Origin: a virus
Length of the DNA stretch: 22,526 bases
IMG/VR virus record: IMGVR_UViG_3300047375_000218
Location: 1-22,526 of that record
Direction: 5' to 3' (one strand)
In this document: positions 15,058 through 22,127 of the stretch, one piece after another
Layout of the letters: each line of letters opens with the position of its first letter
Position numbering within the stretch: the stretch's first letter is position 1
The notes under the pieces: generated by a model
Database searches by the model: none
Told to the model about the DNA's origin: nothing
Seen by the model: the letters and a program-made list of their open reading frames with translations, nothing else
Translations under genes and position numbers: made by a program

Positions 15058-15211
15058 CTTTTCCGTAAAAATTTGCATTTTTTTTTAGTGTGTAGCACTC
15101 TCCCTCTACCAATATATTAACGCAAGCCCCGTCTTTACTAAGCTGCGGAAAGGCTACTATTTTTTTATCCATTAAAAAAAAAGTTAACTCTTTAGCTTCC
15201 TCTACCGTCAT
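15038..15211 (-). CDS. 57-residue protein downstream of the large terminase
   Basis: The ORF starts at ATG 15211-15209, overlapping the terminase stop by one base (TAATG), and ends at TAG 15040-15038. It reads MTVEEAKELTFFLMDKKIVA with a later GACVNILVEGECYTLKK and NFYGKVCILKK, a small alpha/beta protein with three cysteines. Its last bases double as the promoter of the next gene. I know no family for it. The coupling to the terminase supports translation. Confidence 0.6.
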   Translation of the reverse strand: MTVEEAKELTFFLMDKKIVAFPQLSKDGACVNILVEGECYTLKKNANFYGKVCILKK

Positions 15212-16758
15212 TATAAAATAATTAGGTCCCGCTCGTCGTATATACTGCCTTCCTCGTCGTCCGTTCTATGCTTCACTAACCAAATACCCACCGCCATAGC
15301 CCAAGCCTGCGCGACATCTATTTTATCCGTGCTCTTAGCTTTGTCAAACTTTAAGTTTCCTGCCGGATCGCTTTTAGCCTGCACATTACTAACGCACCAA
15401 CGTAGTAGCCTATTACTGTTGTGAGCTATTTGGTTACTCCTAATCCATATTTCTAACTGCTTAATAGCTGGGCTCATACTTGCAAAGCCTTGGCCGTAAG
15501 GCTCCACCGGTAGCCCTTCCTCGGCTAAATCTGCTATAAGGCTGCTAGAGTTCCATCTATCGTAAGCTATGGCCCGTATATTAAACAGCTCCGCTACCTC
15601 GTAAACTACCTTACTTATATAGCGGTAGTCCGTTACGTTGCCCTCCGTTACGTCTAGCTCGCCACTACTTATAAAAGCGTTATAGTCCGCTCCGCTCTTA
15701 CCTTGCCTTCTATCTACTGCCGCCTCGCTTACCCAGGACCATACCAAGGTTTTAAAAGGTTCTCCTTCATAGACCGGAGGAAATACCAAAACTAGCGCCG
15801 TTAAATCTTCAGTACTTGCAAGGTCTAAGCCTGCGTAGCAGTCTCGCCCTTTCAAGTCCTCTATATTGTACTCCTCGCTACAGCTCATAAAATCCTCGTC
15901 ACTTATCCAACGTACCTCGCTCGTAGTCCATTGGTTCAAGTGCAGCCTCCTAAAAGTATTTTCATAGGTTACTAAGGCTTTAGCTTTTTGCGCTTGCGCT
16001 TTTATATAGTCCTCCTTTATCGTTATGCCGTAACCGGGGTTAGCTTTCTTCCAAGTCTTGGGGCTGTAAATATCGTCCTCCTCATCAGCTTCGAAGATAT
16101 GCGGGTAGAAAGTAGGATCTTCTATAATACCGTCCCTAACCTTTTTAGCGTAGTCGTATACCTCGTAGCATATACTCTCCTTATTCGTTCCTGCGGTAGA
16201 TATGCTAAAAAAAAGCGGTTGCCTCCTAGCTCCGCTAGAGGTTTTCATAACATCGTATAACGCCCGGTTAGGCTGGCTGTGTAGCTCGTCCATCAGTATT
16301 GCGTGTGAGTTGTAACCGTGAGCTGTATCGGAGTCAGCGCTTCGAGCTTGTATAAAACTTCCGTCTTTAGCTACTATGCTATTACGGTATACCTTTACCT
16401 TATCCATTAGCAAAGGGCTTTGCAAAACCATTTGCTTCTGTATTTCGTGAATCATTCCAGCCTGTGCTCTATCCGCTGCACATACTATTATCTCAGCGCC
16501 GGGCTCGTTATCTGCTACCAATAAGTAAAGGCCTAGAGCTGCTAGAAAATTAGTCTTACCATTCTTACGAGGCCAAAAAAGGAAGGCTTCACGCGTTATG
16601 CGTAAGCCGTCCTCGTTCACGTTGCCGAATATATCGCTTATTACTTGCTTTTGGAAAGGCTCTAGTATAAAGGGCTGCTTCGCTAGCTCTCCTTTCGTAT
16701 GCGTAGTAATGCGCTCTATAAACTTTATTACTCTCTCTGCTTTGTGTTTATCGTACAT
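15211..16758 (-). CDS. terL: Terminase large subunit (packaging ATPase/nuclease)
   Basis: The 515-residue protein has all parts of a Terminase_1/HK97-like large subunit. The ATPase has Walker A RKNGKT at 64-69 and Walker B ILMDEL at 153-158, followed by a SISTAGTNKES coupling motif near 185-195. The RNase-H-like nuclease has Asp312 in GLDLAST, Asp400 in IAYDRW and Asp481 in DKIDVAQAWAMAVG. It packages DNA into the prohead and cuts it. It follows the small terminase with a four-base gap. Confidence 0.96.
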   Translation of the reverse strand: MYDKHKAERVIKFIERITTHTKGELAKQPFILEPFQKQVISDIFGNVNEDGLRITREAFLFWPRKNGKTNFLAALGLYLLVADNEPGAEIIVCAADRAQAGMIHEIQKQMVLQSPLLMDKVKVYRNSIVAKDGSFIQARSADSDTAHGYNSHAILMDELHSQPNRALYDVMKTSSGARRQPLFFSISTAGTNKESICYEVYDYAKKVRDGIIEDPTFYPHIFEADEEDDIYSPKTWKKANPGYGITIKEDYIKAQAQKAKALVTYENTFRRLHLNQWTTSEVRWISDEDFMSCSEEYNIEDLKGRDCYAGLDLASTEDLTALVLVFPPVYEGEPFKTLVWSWVSEAAVDRRQGKSGADYNAFISSGELDVTEGNVTDYRYISKVVYEVAELFNIRAIAYDRWNSSSLIADLAEEGLPVEPYGQGFASMSPAIKQLEIWIRSNQIAHNSNRLLRWCVSNVQAKSDPAGNLKFDKAKSTDKIDVAQAWAMAVGIWLVKHRTDDEEGSIYDERDLIIL

Positions 16759-16762
16759 TCGG

Positions 16763-17236
16763 CTACATTTCTATAATATCGTCTATGTCTAAAGTTCTGC
16801 CTTCCGGGCGCTCTAGCTTGGATCTACTAGCAGGGGTTAAACCAAATTCTATTAGCATCATTCTAATACGGCGCCACGCGTCCGCGCTTTGAGCTGCGGC
16901 CGGGTGCGCCTTTAATACTTTAGCTCCGTTACTGCTGAAGGTTTCATATATGCGGCCTTCCCTTTGTAGCTTGAGCTCTGCGCTGTACCATTCCTGGTAA
17001 GCCATAGCTAAAAGCTCTAGAGCTGTATCGTCTATTTGACTAAGCAGGCCCATACTATGTAAGTGGCTTACGCTTCGCTCGTACATTAGCTTACCCTTTG
17101 CTTTTAAGAAGCTGGGCGCTTTATTTACGGGCTTACTTACCGTAGTGCTTACCGGGTTTTTTGGTGCTCGGTCCTTTCGTGCCGTGCCTCTTTTTTGCTT
17201 TAGTGCCTGCGGTGCGGGCCTTCGTCCTTTAGCCAT
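16763..17236 (-). CDS. terS: Terminase small subunit (P27 family)
   Basis: The 157-residue basic protein has the P27 signature at the C-terminus, where KAHPAAAQSADAWRRIRMML is followed by EFGLTPASRSKL. The N-terminal 30 residues are rich in Lys/Arg and the middle is a helical DNA-binding core (LSQIDDTALELLAMAYQEWY). It recognises the packaging start site on DNA and directs the large subunit. It lies between HNH and large terminase, the conserved order for cos phages with an HNH partner. Confidence 0.92.
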   Translation of the reverse strand: MAKGRRPAPQALKQKRGTARKDRAPKNPVSTTVSKPVNKAPSFLKAKGKLMYERSVSHLHSMGLLSQIDDTALELLAMAYQEWYSAELKLQREGRIYETFSSNGAKVLKAHPAAAQSADAWRRIRMMLIEFGLTPASRSKLERPEGRTLDIDDIIEM

Positions 17237-17335
17237 TTTCTTTACTTCCTAGATTCCTCATTCAATTTTGACACCATAAAAATGGTGGTCTGCGCGTCGA
17301 TGTACAGCCGTTTTGCTTCTACATTTGATACCCCC
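17237..17335. other. 99-base intergenic region before the small terminase; candidate cos/control site
   Basis: This is the only clear gap in the packaging segment. It contains a hairpin with arms CACCAT and ATGGTG (17272-17277 and 17282-17287) around an AAAA loop, extendable by an outer GAC/GTC with one bulge. Next to the HNH stop there is a short dyad, ATACC-N6-GGTAT, with a G run in the spacer. Neither hairpin is followed by a T run in the gene direction. A cos site is a hypothesis from position only. Confidence 0.35.
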
Positions 17336-17635
17336 CTAGGTATACTTTTTATCTCGCTCGCTTCTGCTCTTTTTGTTATGGCAGCTTGTGCACATTGGCT
17401 GTAAGTTTTCGTGGTTCCACTTACTACCGCCTAATCTTATAGGTGTAATATGATCCACTACAGTAGCTACAGCTGTGCACTCTCTACATAGTGGCTCCCC
17501 AGCTAGAATATAAGCGCGGAGCTTACGCCAGTCTCTACTATTGTAAAAGTCTGCGTCCTCTCCTTGATTACCTTTAAAGGTCTTACGCTTTGCTAGCCAA
17601 GGTTTATTACTTCCTTTCTTCGGTACGTAAGGCAT
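17336..17635 (-). CDS. HNH endonuclease of the packaging module
   Basis: The 99-residue protein contains a full HNH core: zinc-binding CREC (Cys50, Cys53) and CTSCH (Cys82, Cys85), with catalytic Asp61-His62 in VVDHITPIRLGG, Asn77 in NHENLQPMC and His86. The N-terminus is basic (MPYVPKKGSNKPWLAKRKTF). In HK97-like cos phages an HNH protein next to the terminases is needed for specific cutting of cos. The same arrangement here suggests the same role. It ends 99 bases before the small terminase and starts three bases after the 60-residue gene. Confidence 0.93.
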   Translation of the reverse strand: MPYVPKKGSNKPWLAKRKTFKGNQGEDADFYNSRDWRKLRAYILAGEPLCRECTAVATVVDHITPIRLGGSKWNHENLQPMCTSCHNKKSRSERDKKYT

Positions 17636-17637
17636 TA

Positions 17638-17820
17638 CTATTTGTCTCCGTCGTTTATTAGTCTATCTATTAGCTCCGGGTTATAGTGTCTTACGCTGCG
17701 TAGGTTGTTACGCTCTTGCATCTTTGCAGCTTGTACTTCTGCTTTGCTGCTATCCGTTCCTAAGTTTTGGAATAGCTGCGCGTTATGCTCTAGTACTTTG
17801 TCTATAGCTTTGTTTCTCAT
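17638..17820 (-). CDS. 60-residue helical protein, function unknown
   Basis: The protein MRNKAIDKVLEHNAQLFQNL is followed by a predicted amphipathic helix (SSKAEVQAAKMQERNNLRSV) and RHYNPELIDRLINDGDK. It has no known motif. It overlaps the upstream nuclease gene by four bases (ATGA) and precedes HNH by two bases, so it is made with them. It may be a small partner of the neighbouring nuclease or packaging proteins (inference from position only). Confidence 0.65.
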   Translation of the reverse strand: MRNKAIDKVLEHNAQLFQNLGTDSSKAEVQAAKMQERNNLRSVRHYNPELIDRLINDGDK

Positions 17821-18212
17821 ACCTCTATTTTATTTAAGTAGCTACCATCTTCTATACTTATGTAAGCTATCTGCTTTACTATTGGTGTGTTATTATTAAA
17901 ATCCGTTTGCTTTGGCAGTTCCTTATTAAACCAACGTAAGTTAATATAGGTAAGGTCCCAAGCCCATACGCCTAAAGGAGTAGAACAAACGTATAAAGGT
18001 TTATAGCCTCGGTCTGCTGCTCTATTTAATAGCGTTTGGTATTTAGGCCATTCTATAAGCAAGTCTCTATAATGGGACCGTCTACACTTAAACTCTACCA
18101 CTACTTTAGCTCTATGGCAAATAGCGTCGAAGGGGCTGTAAGTATCTATAGCTACTTTAAGCTCCGGTAGGTAGTGCTCTTTAAACTTGTAAAATAGTTC
18201 GGGCTCGTTCAT
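17817..18212 (-). CDS. PD-(D/E)XK-like nuclease
   Basis: The 131-residue protein shows the nuclease core FDAICHRAKVVVEFKCRRSH, with Asp29 and the pair Glu40-x-Lys42 on consecutive strands, followed by a helix (YRDLLIEWPKYQTLLNRAAD) and a strand LYVCSTPLGVWAWDLT. This order (D, ExK, helix, strand) fits small phage nucleases of the RecB/VRR-NUC superfamily. Its substrate is unknown. Its place between replication and packaging genes suggests recombination or DNA processing, and host DNA breakdown is also possible. It overlaps both neighbours by four bases. Confidence 0.65.
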   Translation of the reverse strand: MNEPELFYKFKEHYLPELKVAIDTYSPFDAICHRAKVVVEFKCRRSHYRDLLIEWPKYQTLLNRAADRGYKPLYVCSTPLGVWAWDLTYINLRWFNKELPKQTDFNNNTPIVKQIAYISIEDGSYLNKIEV

Positions 18213-18421
18213 CCGTCCGTATATTGGTTCATAAAGCTAACTACTTTATTTAGGTGCATATCTTTAGCCTCCGTTCTTATCTCGTTAGCGTTCTTATACT
18301 CTCTAGCGTCCCAAAATCCTATAAACTCCAGGAATAAGTCTAGCGCAATAGTGGGGCCAAAAGCTTTTGCAGCTTTGGCTCGGATTGCTTTTTTATACTC
18401 GTAGCTGTTATTATTAAACAT
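18209..18421 (-). CDS. 70-residue protein, function unknown
   Basis: The protein opens MFNNNSYEYKKAIRAKAAKA, has an aromatic helix (FGPTIALDLFLEFIGFWDAR) and ends LNKVVSFMNQYTDG. It overlaps the next gene's ATG (ATGA), which supports its frame. Its 5' end overlaps the end of the preceding 70-residue ORF by 82 bases, more than is usual here. I recognise no family. Confidence 0.65.
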   Translation of the reverse strand: MFNNNSYEYKKAIRAKAAKAFGPTIALDLFLEFIGFWDAREYKNANEIRTEAKDMHLNKVVSFMNQYTDG

Positions 18422-18552
18422 TGCTCTAAAATTTTACTGTTATTTACTTCGTGTAATAGGGGTATAGCGGTAGCGTCGCTTATTGGTAGAGTAGTTCCTA
18501 CCTCCATTAGTAACACTACCTCTATTATTTTATTTCTTCTTGTAAAACTCAT
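18340..18552 (-). CDS. Overlapping 70-residue ORF, uncertain
   Basis: The ORF starts inside the end of the M15 peptidase gene (23-base overlap) and fills the otherwise empty stretch 18422-18529. An inner in-frame ATG gives MEVGTTLPISDATAIPLLHE. The last 27 codons overlap the next gene in another frame and look like chance translation (a C-terminus rich in Leu and Lys). Either this is a real gene with an 82-base overlap or the region is mostly spacer. Coding is suggested only by the compact style of the genome. Confidence 0.45.
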   Translation of the reverse strand: MSFTRRNKIIEVVLLMEVGTTLPISDATAIPLLHEVNNSKILEQCLIITATSIKKQSEPKLQKLLAPLLR

Positions 18553-19030
18553 AGTGAGTCCTTCCGTTTACGCTCTTAGCTAGTAGTACCTCTCCTTTGT
18601 TTAGTTTTGGATCACTAGACCAAGCTACGTGCACCCAGTTAGGGCTAGTACCTTCCTCGTATACGTCTCCTCCAAATTCCCAAATAACCTGCTTAAACTC
18701 TAGCTTAGTTCTTATAAAGTGGAATAGCTCAGCGTTTGTACCGTTGCCGTAGGTATCGCAGTCTAAGTCGAAAGCTGCGGTCTTCTCGTCCTTTATCATA
18801 TGATCCGAAGACAAAGCGCCGCCTATGCGCTCATTAAGTGCTTTACTTCTAAAACCGCTACTAACTCTTAGCGGTCCTCCTACAAACTCCCGGCAGGGCT
18901 CGAAGATTGCGTTAGCTAGTTTCTTTAGTGCTTCTAACTGGCCTATGTTCGGCTGGTTATTTATTCCGTGCTTTATAGCTGTAGCGCTATAAGTTGCTTC
19001 TTTAAGGGTTAAGTGTTTACTCAGTTTCAT
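18530..19030 (-). CDS. M15 family zinc peptidase, likely endolysin
   Basis: The 166-residue protein matches the Peptidase M15_3 pattern: an N-terminal LSKHLTLKEATYSATAIKHG segment, VSSGFRSKALNERIGGA, the zinc motif SSDHMIKDEKTAAFDLD (His77 and Asp88 as likely ligands) and WVHVAWSS (His134). Such enzymes cut peptidoglycan peptide bridges and act as endolysins at the end of infection. It has no signal peptide, so release would need a holin or similar. The ATG at 19030 overlaps the stop of the 53-residue gene (ATGA). It is placed among replication genes rather than with late genes. Confidence 0.88.
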   Translation of the reverse strand: MKLSKHLTLKEATYSATAIKHGINNQPNIGQLEALKKLANAIFEPCREFVGGPLRVSSGFRSKALNERIGGALSSDHMIKDEKTAAFDLDCDTYGNGTNAELFHFIRTKLEFKQVIWEFGGDVYEEGTSPNWVHVAWSSDPKLNKGEVLLAKSVNGRTHYEFYKKK

Positions 19031-19188
19031 TTTATGGTGTTTTCGTTTTCTATGTAATTAACTATATAGTGCCGGCTCGTTAAATCGCCTTGCTTCTTTT
19101 TGTAATCTTTCCACTTTTTTTTTATACGTTCCGCGTCCTTCTCGTCTCTAGCTTGTGCCCAAGTATTTTTAGCTATCTCTATCCACAT
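19027..19188 (-). CDS. 53-residue charged protein, function unknown
   Basis: The ORF MWIEIAKNTWAQARDEKDAE is followed by a lysine-rich helix (RIKKKWKDYKKKQGDLTSRH) and YIVNYIENENTIK. It starts two bases after the primase stop and ends in an ATGA overlap with the endolysin gene. It is highly charged and probably a single long helix, which could bind nucleic acid or protein. I know no family. Confidence 0.62.
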   Translation of the reverse strand: MWIEIAKNTWAQARDEKDAERIKKKWKDYKKKQGDLTSRHYIVNYIENENTIK

Positions 19189-19190
19189 TA

Positions 19191-21155
19191 TTAAAACGGC
19201 GGTTCGTCCGTACCTTGATTAGTTCCGTTTAAATTTACTAAAATCTTGGGGTTTTTTTCATTTGTCAGCATTATATATTTACCGGCCTCCATTAAACTAA
19301 CTGCGGTAGAGGCTTCTACAAGCTTGCAGCTCTCTACATCTCTTATAAAAGTCTTAGCTTGGTTTATCGTTTTACCTTGTACGCTCCTAGCTAGCCTTTC
19401 TAGTTCGTCTACGGTCCATTCTTTACCTCCTGGGCCTTCTAATTCCTTTACGCTTATTTCTACGTCTCTGCCTAATACGTTTAGTTCTAGATCCGGAAAG
19501 CTTGCGTTTCTCGTATACAGTCCCTCTATGTACGTACTGTTACCGTCTTCGCTTCTACTTACACCGTAAACGGTTTCTGCCTTTTGTACTAGGTAGCTTC
19601 CTAAGTGTCCTTTAGCGCCTCTATCGTTCTTATTTTCGTGCAGGACCGTAACTAGGTTTAGGTTCTTATCTGCGCTTATCTTCATTAGCTTACTAACCAA
19701 AGCTATAGCTTCGGGTTCCTCGTTTACCCCGTTAGCTACATCTACTATACCATCTATAATACATAAGCTAATACCTTCTATACGTCTTAGCGCATATTCT
19801 ATAATACTTAGCCTATCTGCGTTAGTATCTGCTCTACGTAGTGCGAAGTATTTAAGTCTCTCTTGGCCTACCTCTTTAGGTATTCCGGCTAAGTGTAGTA
19901 TTCTTTGGTTCACTCTCTGCGCGTGGTAGTCTCCTTGCTCAGTATCGAAGTATAAGACGTTACCTTTTACTATTCCAGCTTTTAGCAGGTTCTCGCTGTA
20001 GCCTTCTCTTATAGCTGCGGCAGCCAAGGCACTAACAAAGTAACTCTTTCTACTCTTAGCCTTTCCTTGTACTAGGCTTATATTACCGGCAGTAGCCAGC
20101 GTATAAGTCTCTAGCCCTAGCTTTAACTCTAATACGCTAGGCGGGTTTTTTATTTCTTCCGTAGGATCAAGTAAATACTTTTCTAGCAGGTCCTCGGTAG
20201 GCTCTGCGCTCTCTTGGGATTCGCTTAGTGCCTCCTCGTACCTTTCTACCTCGTTTAGTTGCTTTGGCTTTTGGGCTCCGTAGCCTTCAGCTCTTAGCGC
20301 TTTAGCACTTTCCCTATAGTCGTTATTATACTCTAAAGCTGTAAGTAGTGTATAGCTGTTATAAATCGTTTCTGCTTCTAGAGCTGTGCTAGTGGTCCAT
20401 ACGTATAAAAGTCCGGAGTCCTTAAATATTTTACCGCTGTCCGGTGCGTCCGTTTGTCCCGGTCTTTTAACGTAGATAAACTTACTATCCTCTCGTACTA
20501 TGGTCCAGCCGTGGCTTTGTATTACCGTTAGGCAGTCTACTTTGCTTTTATAATCGTCCCACGGTGTAAGCTCGTCGCTGTCGTTTAAGCTTGGTTTAGG
20601 TGCTTTGTAGGTTACTTCTACTTTAGGCGTTTCGTCTAATTCTCTAGCGCAGTCCAATAGTATAGCCCTTTCTTCCGGGGTTATAAACTGTATGTTACTC
20701 GCTTTAGTCTCTAGCTTGTAGCCAGGAGTAGGCCAGGCGGCTACTTGGCCTCCTATTCCTCTAGTCTCGAAAGTAACTTCTTTAGCTTTGTTCTTAGCTA
20801 GCTTTTGGTTCCCTTCGATAACCTCGCAGCGGTACATAAAATGGAAGCCACCGCTAGGCGTTTCTTGTATTACTAGCTTTGGTAGAATATCGGGGCCGTT
20901 AGCTTCTAGTAGTGCTATGTAGTCTTTAAACTCGTTCCCGGTAAAGTGTTTAGCGTCTATATCCAATACCTCTAGGCCGTTATACCCACAAACTAAGCCG
21001 AGGCTATCCGTAGTAAATAGGTTAAGATCTTCTATAGGAGCTTCTTTGTACTTTGTCCAGTCCTTTAGTAGTGGTCGTTTTTGTCCACTTACTAGGGGCA
21101 CCGGGCTAAAGCCGTGCTCTATATATAATTTAGCGGCCTGCTGTATATCTTGCAT
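19191..21155 (-). CDS. Primase-polymerase fused to RepA-like (AAA_25) ATPase/helicase
   Basis: The 654-residue protein is a two-part replication enzyme. Residues about 1-160 form a PrimPol (bifunctional primase/polymerase) domain: GFSPVPLVSGQKRPLLKDWT, catalytic LEVLDIDAKH (Asp65, Asp67), SGGFHFMYRC (His105) and RGIGGQVAAWPT. Residues about 200-300 are a linker domain. Residues about 345-545 form a RecA-like ATPase with Walker A GKAKSRKS at 364-371, LYFDTEQGD, Walker B LCIIDG (Asp468) and a sensor TVLHENKN. An Arg replaces the usual Gly before the Walker A Lys. It likely primes and unwinds phage DNA. It follows the PD-(D/E)XK gene with a nine-base gap. Confidence 0.88.
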   Translation of the reverse strand: MQDIQQAAKLYIEHGFSPVPLVSGQKRPLLKDWTKYKEAPIEDLNLFTTDSLGLVCGYNGLEVLDIDAKHFTGNEFKDYIALLEANGPDILPKLVIQETPSGGFHFMYRCEVIEGNQKLAKNKAKEVTFETRGIGGQVAAWPTPGYKLETKASNIQFITPEERAILLDCARELDETPKVEVTYKAPKPSLNDSDELTPWDDYKSKVDCLTVIQSHGWTIVREDSKFIYVKRPGQTDAPDSGKIFKDSGLLYVWTTSTALEAETIYNSYTLLTALEYNNDYRESAKALRAEGYGAQKPKQLNEVERYEEALSESQESAEPTEDLLEKYLLDPTEEIKNPPSVLELKLGLETYTLATAGNISLVQGKAKSRKSYFVSALAAAAIREGYSENLLKAGIVKGNVLYFDTEQGDYHAQRVNQRILHLAGIPKEVGQERLKYFALRRADTNADRLSIIEYALRRIEGISLCIIDGIVDVANGVNEEPEAIALVSKLMKISADKNLNLVTVLHENKNDRGAKGHLGSYLVQKAETVYGVSRSEDGNSTYIEGLYTRNASFPDLELNVLGRDVEISVKELEGPGGKEWTVDELERLARSVQGKTINQAKTFIRDVESCKLVEASTAVSLMEAGKYIMLTNEKNPKILVNLNGTNQGTDEPPF

Positions 21156-21164
21156 TAGGTTTGT

Positions 21165-21569
21165 TTATAGTAGTAGTTCCCAGTTGTTTTTATACTGGTC
21201 GTATTTGTTGTTATCGTTCTTAGGATCTAGAGTAATGCTGCTTTTCTCTACTGCTCCAAAAGGTATAATATAAAAGGTGTCAATGTACCAAATGTATATA
21301 CCGTAAAAGTCTACCTCGTTAGCTTGGTATTTTCTATAGGTTGGGTTAGTGCTTTTTATTCTTCTATGAAGCATTGAGCTAAATACATTACTTAGGCGCT
21401 TATCCTTGCTAGCGTATTTTATTTGGATCTTATATAGGTTTCTGCTGTTATCTATAATACAGTCGTAAGCGTAGCCTTCTACAGCAGGTACTAATACTTT
21501 TAGGTCTAAGCTAATCGCAGTACTTATAAAGCGGTATTCAGCTAGAGCTCCTTTATTCCGGGTATTCAT
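21165..21569 (-). CDS. PD-(D/E)XK endonuclease-like protein (PDDEXK_5 type)
   Basis: The 134-residue protein has an N-terminal helix with NKGALAEYRFISTAISLDLK (Glu11), then YAYDCIID (Asp36) and LYKIQIKYASK (Gln49-x-Lys51), the pattern of the nuclease fold seen in I-Ssp6803I-like/PDDEXK_5 proteins. Gln replaces the usual Glu in the E/QxK pair, as in several active members of that family. Its role could be homing, structure-specific cutting or recombination. It overlaps RusA by 17 bases and the primase gene follows, so it is part of the replication and recombination set. Confidence 0.72.
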   Translation of the reverse strand: MNTRNKGALAEYRFISTAISLDLKVLVPAVEGYAYDCIIDNSRNLYKIQIKYASKDKRLSNVFSSMLHRRIKSTNPTYRKYQANEVDFYGIYIWYIDTFYIIPFGAVEKSSITLDPKNDNNKYDQYKNNWELLL

Positions 21570-21930
21570 CCGATAGCGTTATTATAATTTGCGCCGTGTT
21601 CGCTGGTAGTGATTCCTTCCATACCAAAAGCAAGTGTCGAAAGTATTTAGGGCTGTCGTCCTTAATCCAGCCCAAGGCTTTAAGAGCGTCGCTAGTGAAT
21701 TTAACAGCAATAATACTATTATCCAAATCGTAACGGTAACGAACATTAGCAGTAACTCTAAAGCTATTATAAGGAGCGTCTTGATTAAAACCCAGTTGCT
21801 CCTTAACCTCTTTGAGTGCAGCGTCTTTAGCTTTTTTTCTTTTGGTCCAATGGCTCCCCGCATAAAAACTATTTAAGCTAGGTACTTTACCTAGCGTTAG
21901 TACTATTTCTTTATTCTTCCTGGTCTTCAT
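21553..21930 (-). CDS. rusA: RusA-family Holliday junction resolvase
   Basis: The 125-residue protein has the RusA pattern: GKVPSLNSFYAGSHWTKRKK at the N-terminus, RYRYDLDNSIIAVKFTSDAL with the catalytic Asp68 and Asp70 and Asn71, and LGWIKDDSPKYF with Asp91 and Asp92. The C-terminus ends with a typical beta strand (AQIIITL). RusA dimers cut four-way junctions and help resolve replication and recombination intermediates before packaging. It overlaps the 42-residue gene by 20 bases. Confidence 0.93.
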   Translation of the reverse strand: MKTRKNKEIVLTLGKVPSLNSFYAGSHWTKRKKAKDAALKEVKEQLGFNQDAPYNSFRVTANVRYRYDLDNSIIAVKFTSDALKALGWIKDDSPKYFRHLLLVWKESLPANTAQIIITLSDEYPE

Positions 21931-22039
21931 CCTCGCATTTGCAGTCGTAGTATTCTTCTAATAAACACCCGCCGCAGTTCTCGCAGGTTTCCTCTTGCTC
22001 CTTGTAGTAGCTTCTTAGGTCGTAGTCTAGTCTATCCAT
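21911..22039 (-). CDS. 42-residue Cys-rich acidic protein
   Basis: The ORF MDRLDYDLRSYYKEQEETCE continues with CENCGGC and YDCKCEDED. Five cysteines (three spaced by two residues, then CxC) fit a small zinc-binding knuckle. It starts four bases after the 27-residue ORF and overlaps RusA by 20 bases, so it is part of the early operon. The function is unknown. Confidence 0.6.
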   Translation of the reverse strand: MDRLDYDLRSYYKEQEETCENCGGCLLEEYYDCKCEDEDQEE

Positions 22040-22043
22040 TAGC

Positions 22044-22127
22044 TTAATCTTTCTCTATTCCGTTCTCATCCCTATCTCTAAGGCATAGCTGTATCATTGT
22101 CATAGGCTTAGTGCAGTTGCAGCTCAT
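22044..22127 (-). CDS. 27-residue ORF, uncertain
   Basis: MSCNCTKPMTMIQLCLRDRD and a charged tail, stopping at TAA 22046-22044. It starts with ATGA overlap on the upstream membrane ORF and stops four bases before the next gene, the spacing typical of this operon. It has three cysteines (CNC and one more). It is short enough that translation is uncertain. Confidence 0.42.
   Translation of the reverse strand: MSCNCTKPMTMIQLCLRDRDENGIEKD

Noticed and set aside
17237-17340. Open frame after the HNH stop reading through to 17242, possibly a +1 extension or small gene
   Set aside because: It has no good start codon until a Met 11 codons before its end, and an open run of about 33 codons is expected by chance. 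No known +1 signal is clear.
21582-21863. 93-codon minus-strand ORF overlapping RusA
   Set aside because: It is an alternative frame of the RusA gene, which has conserved catalytic residues. The shadow protein has no pattern.
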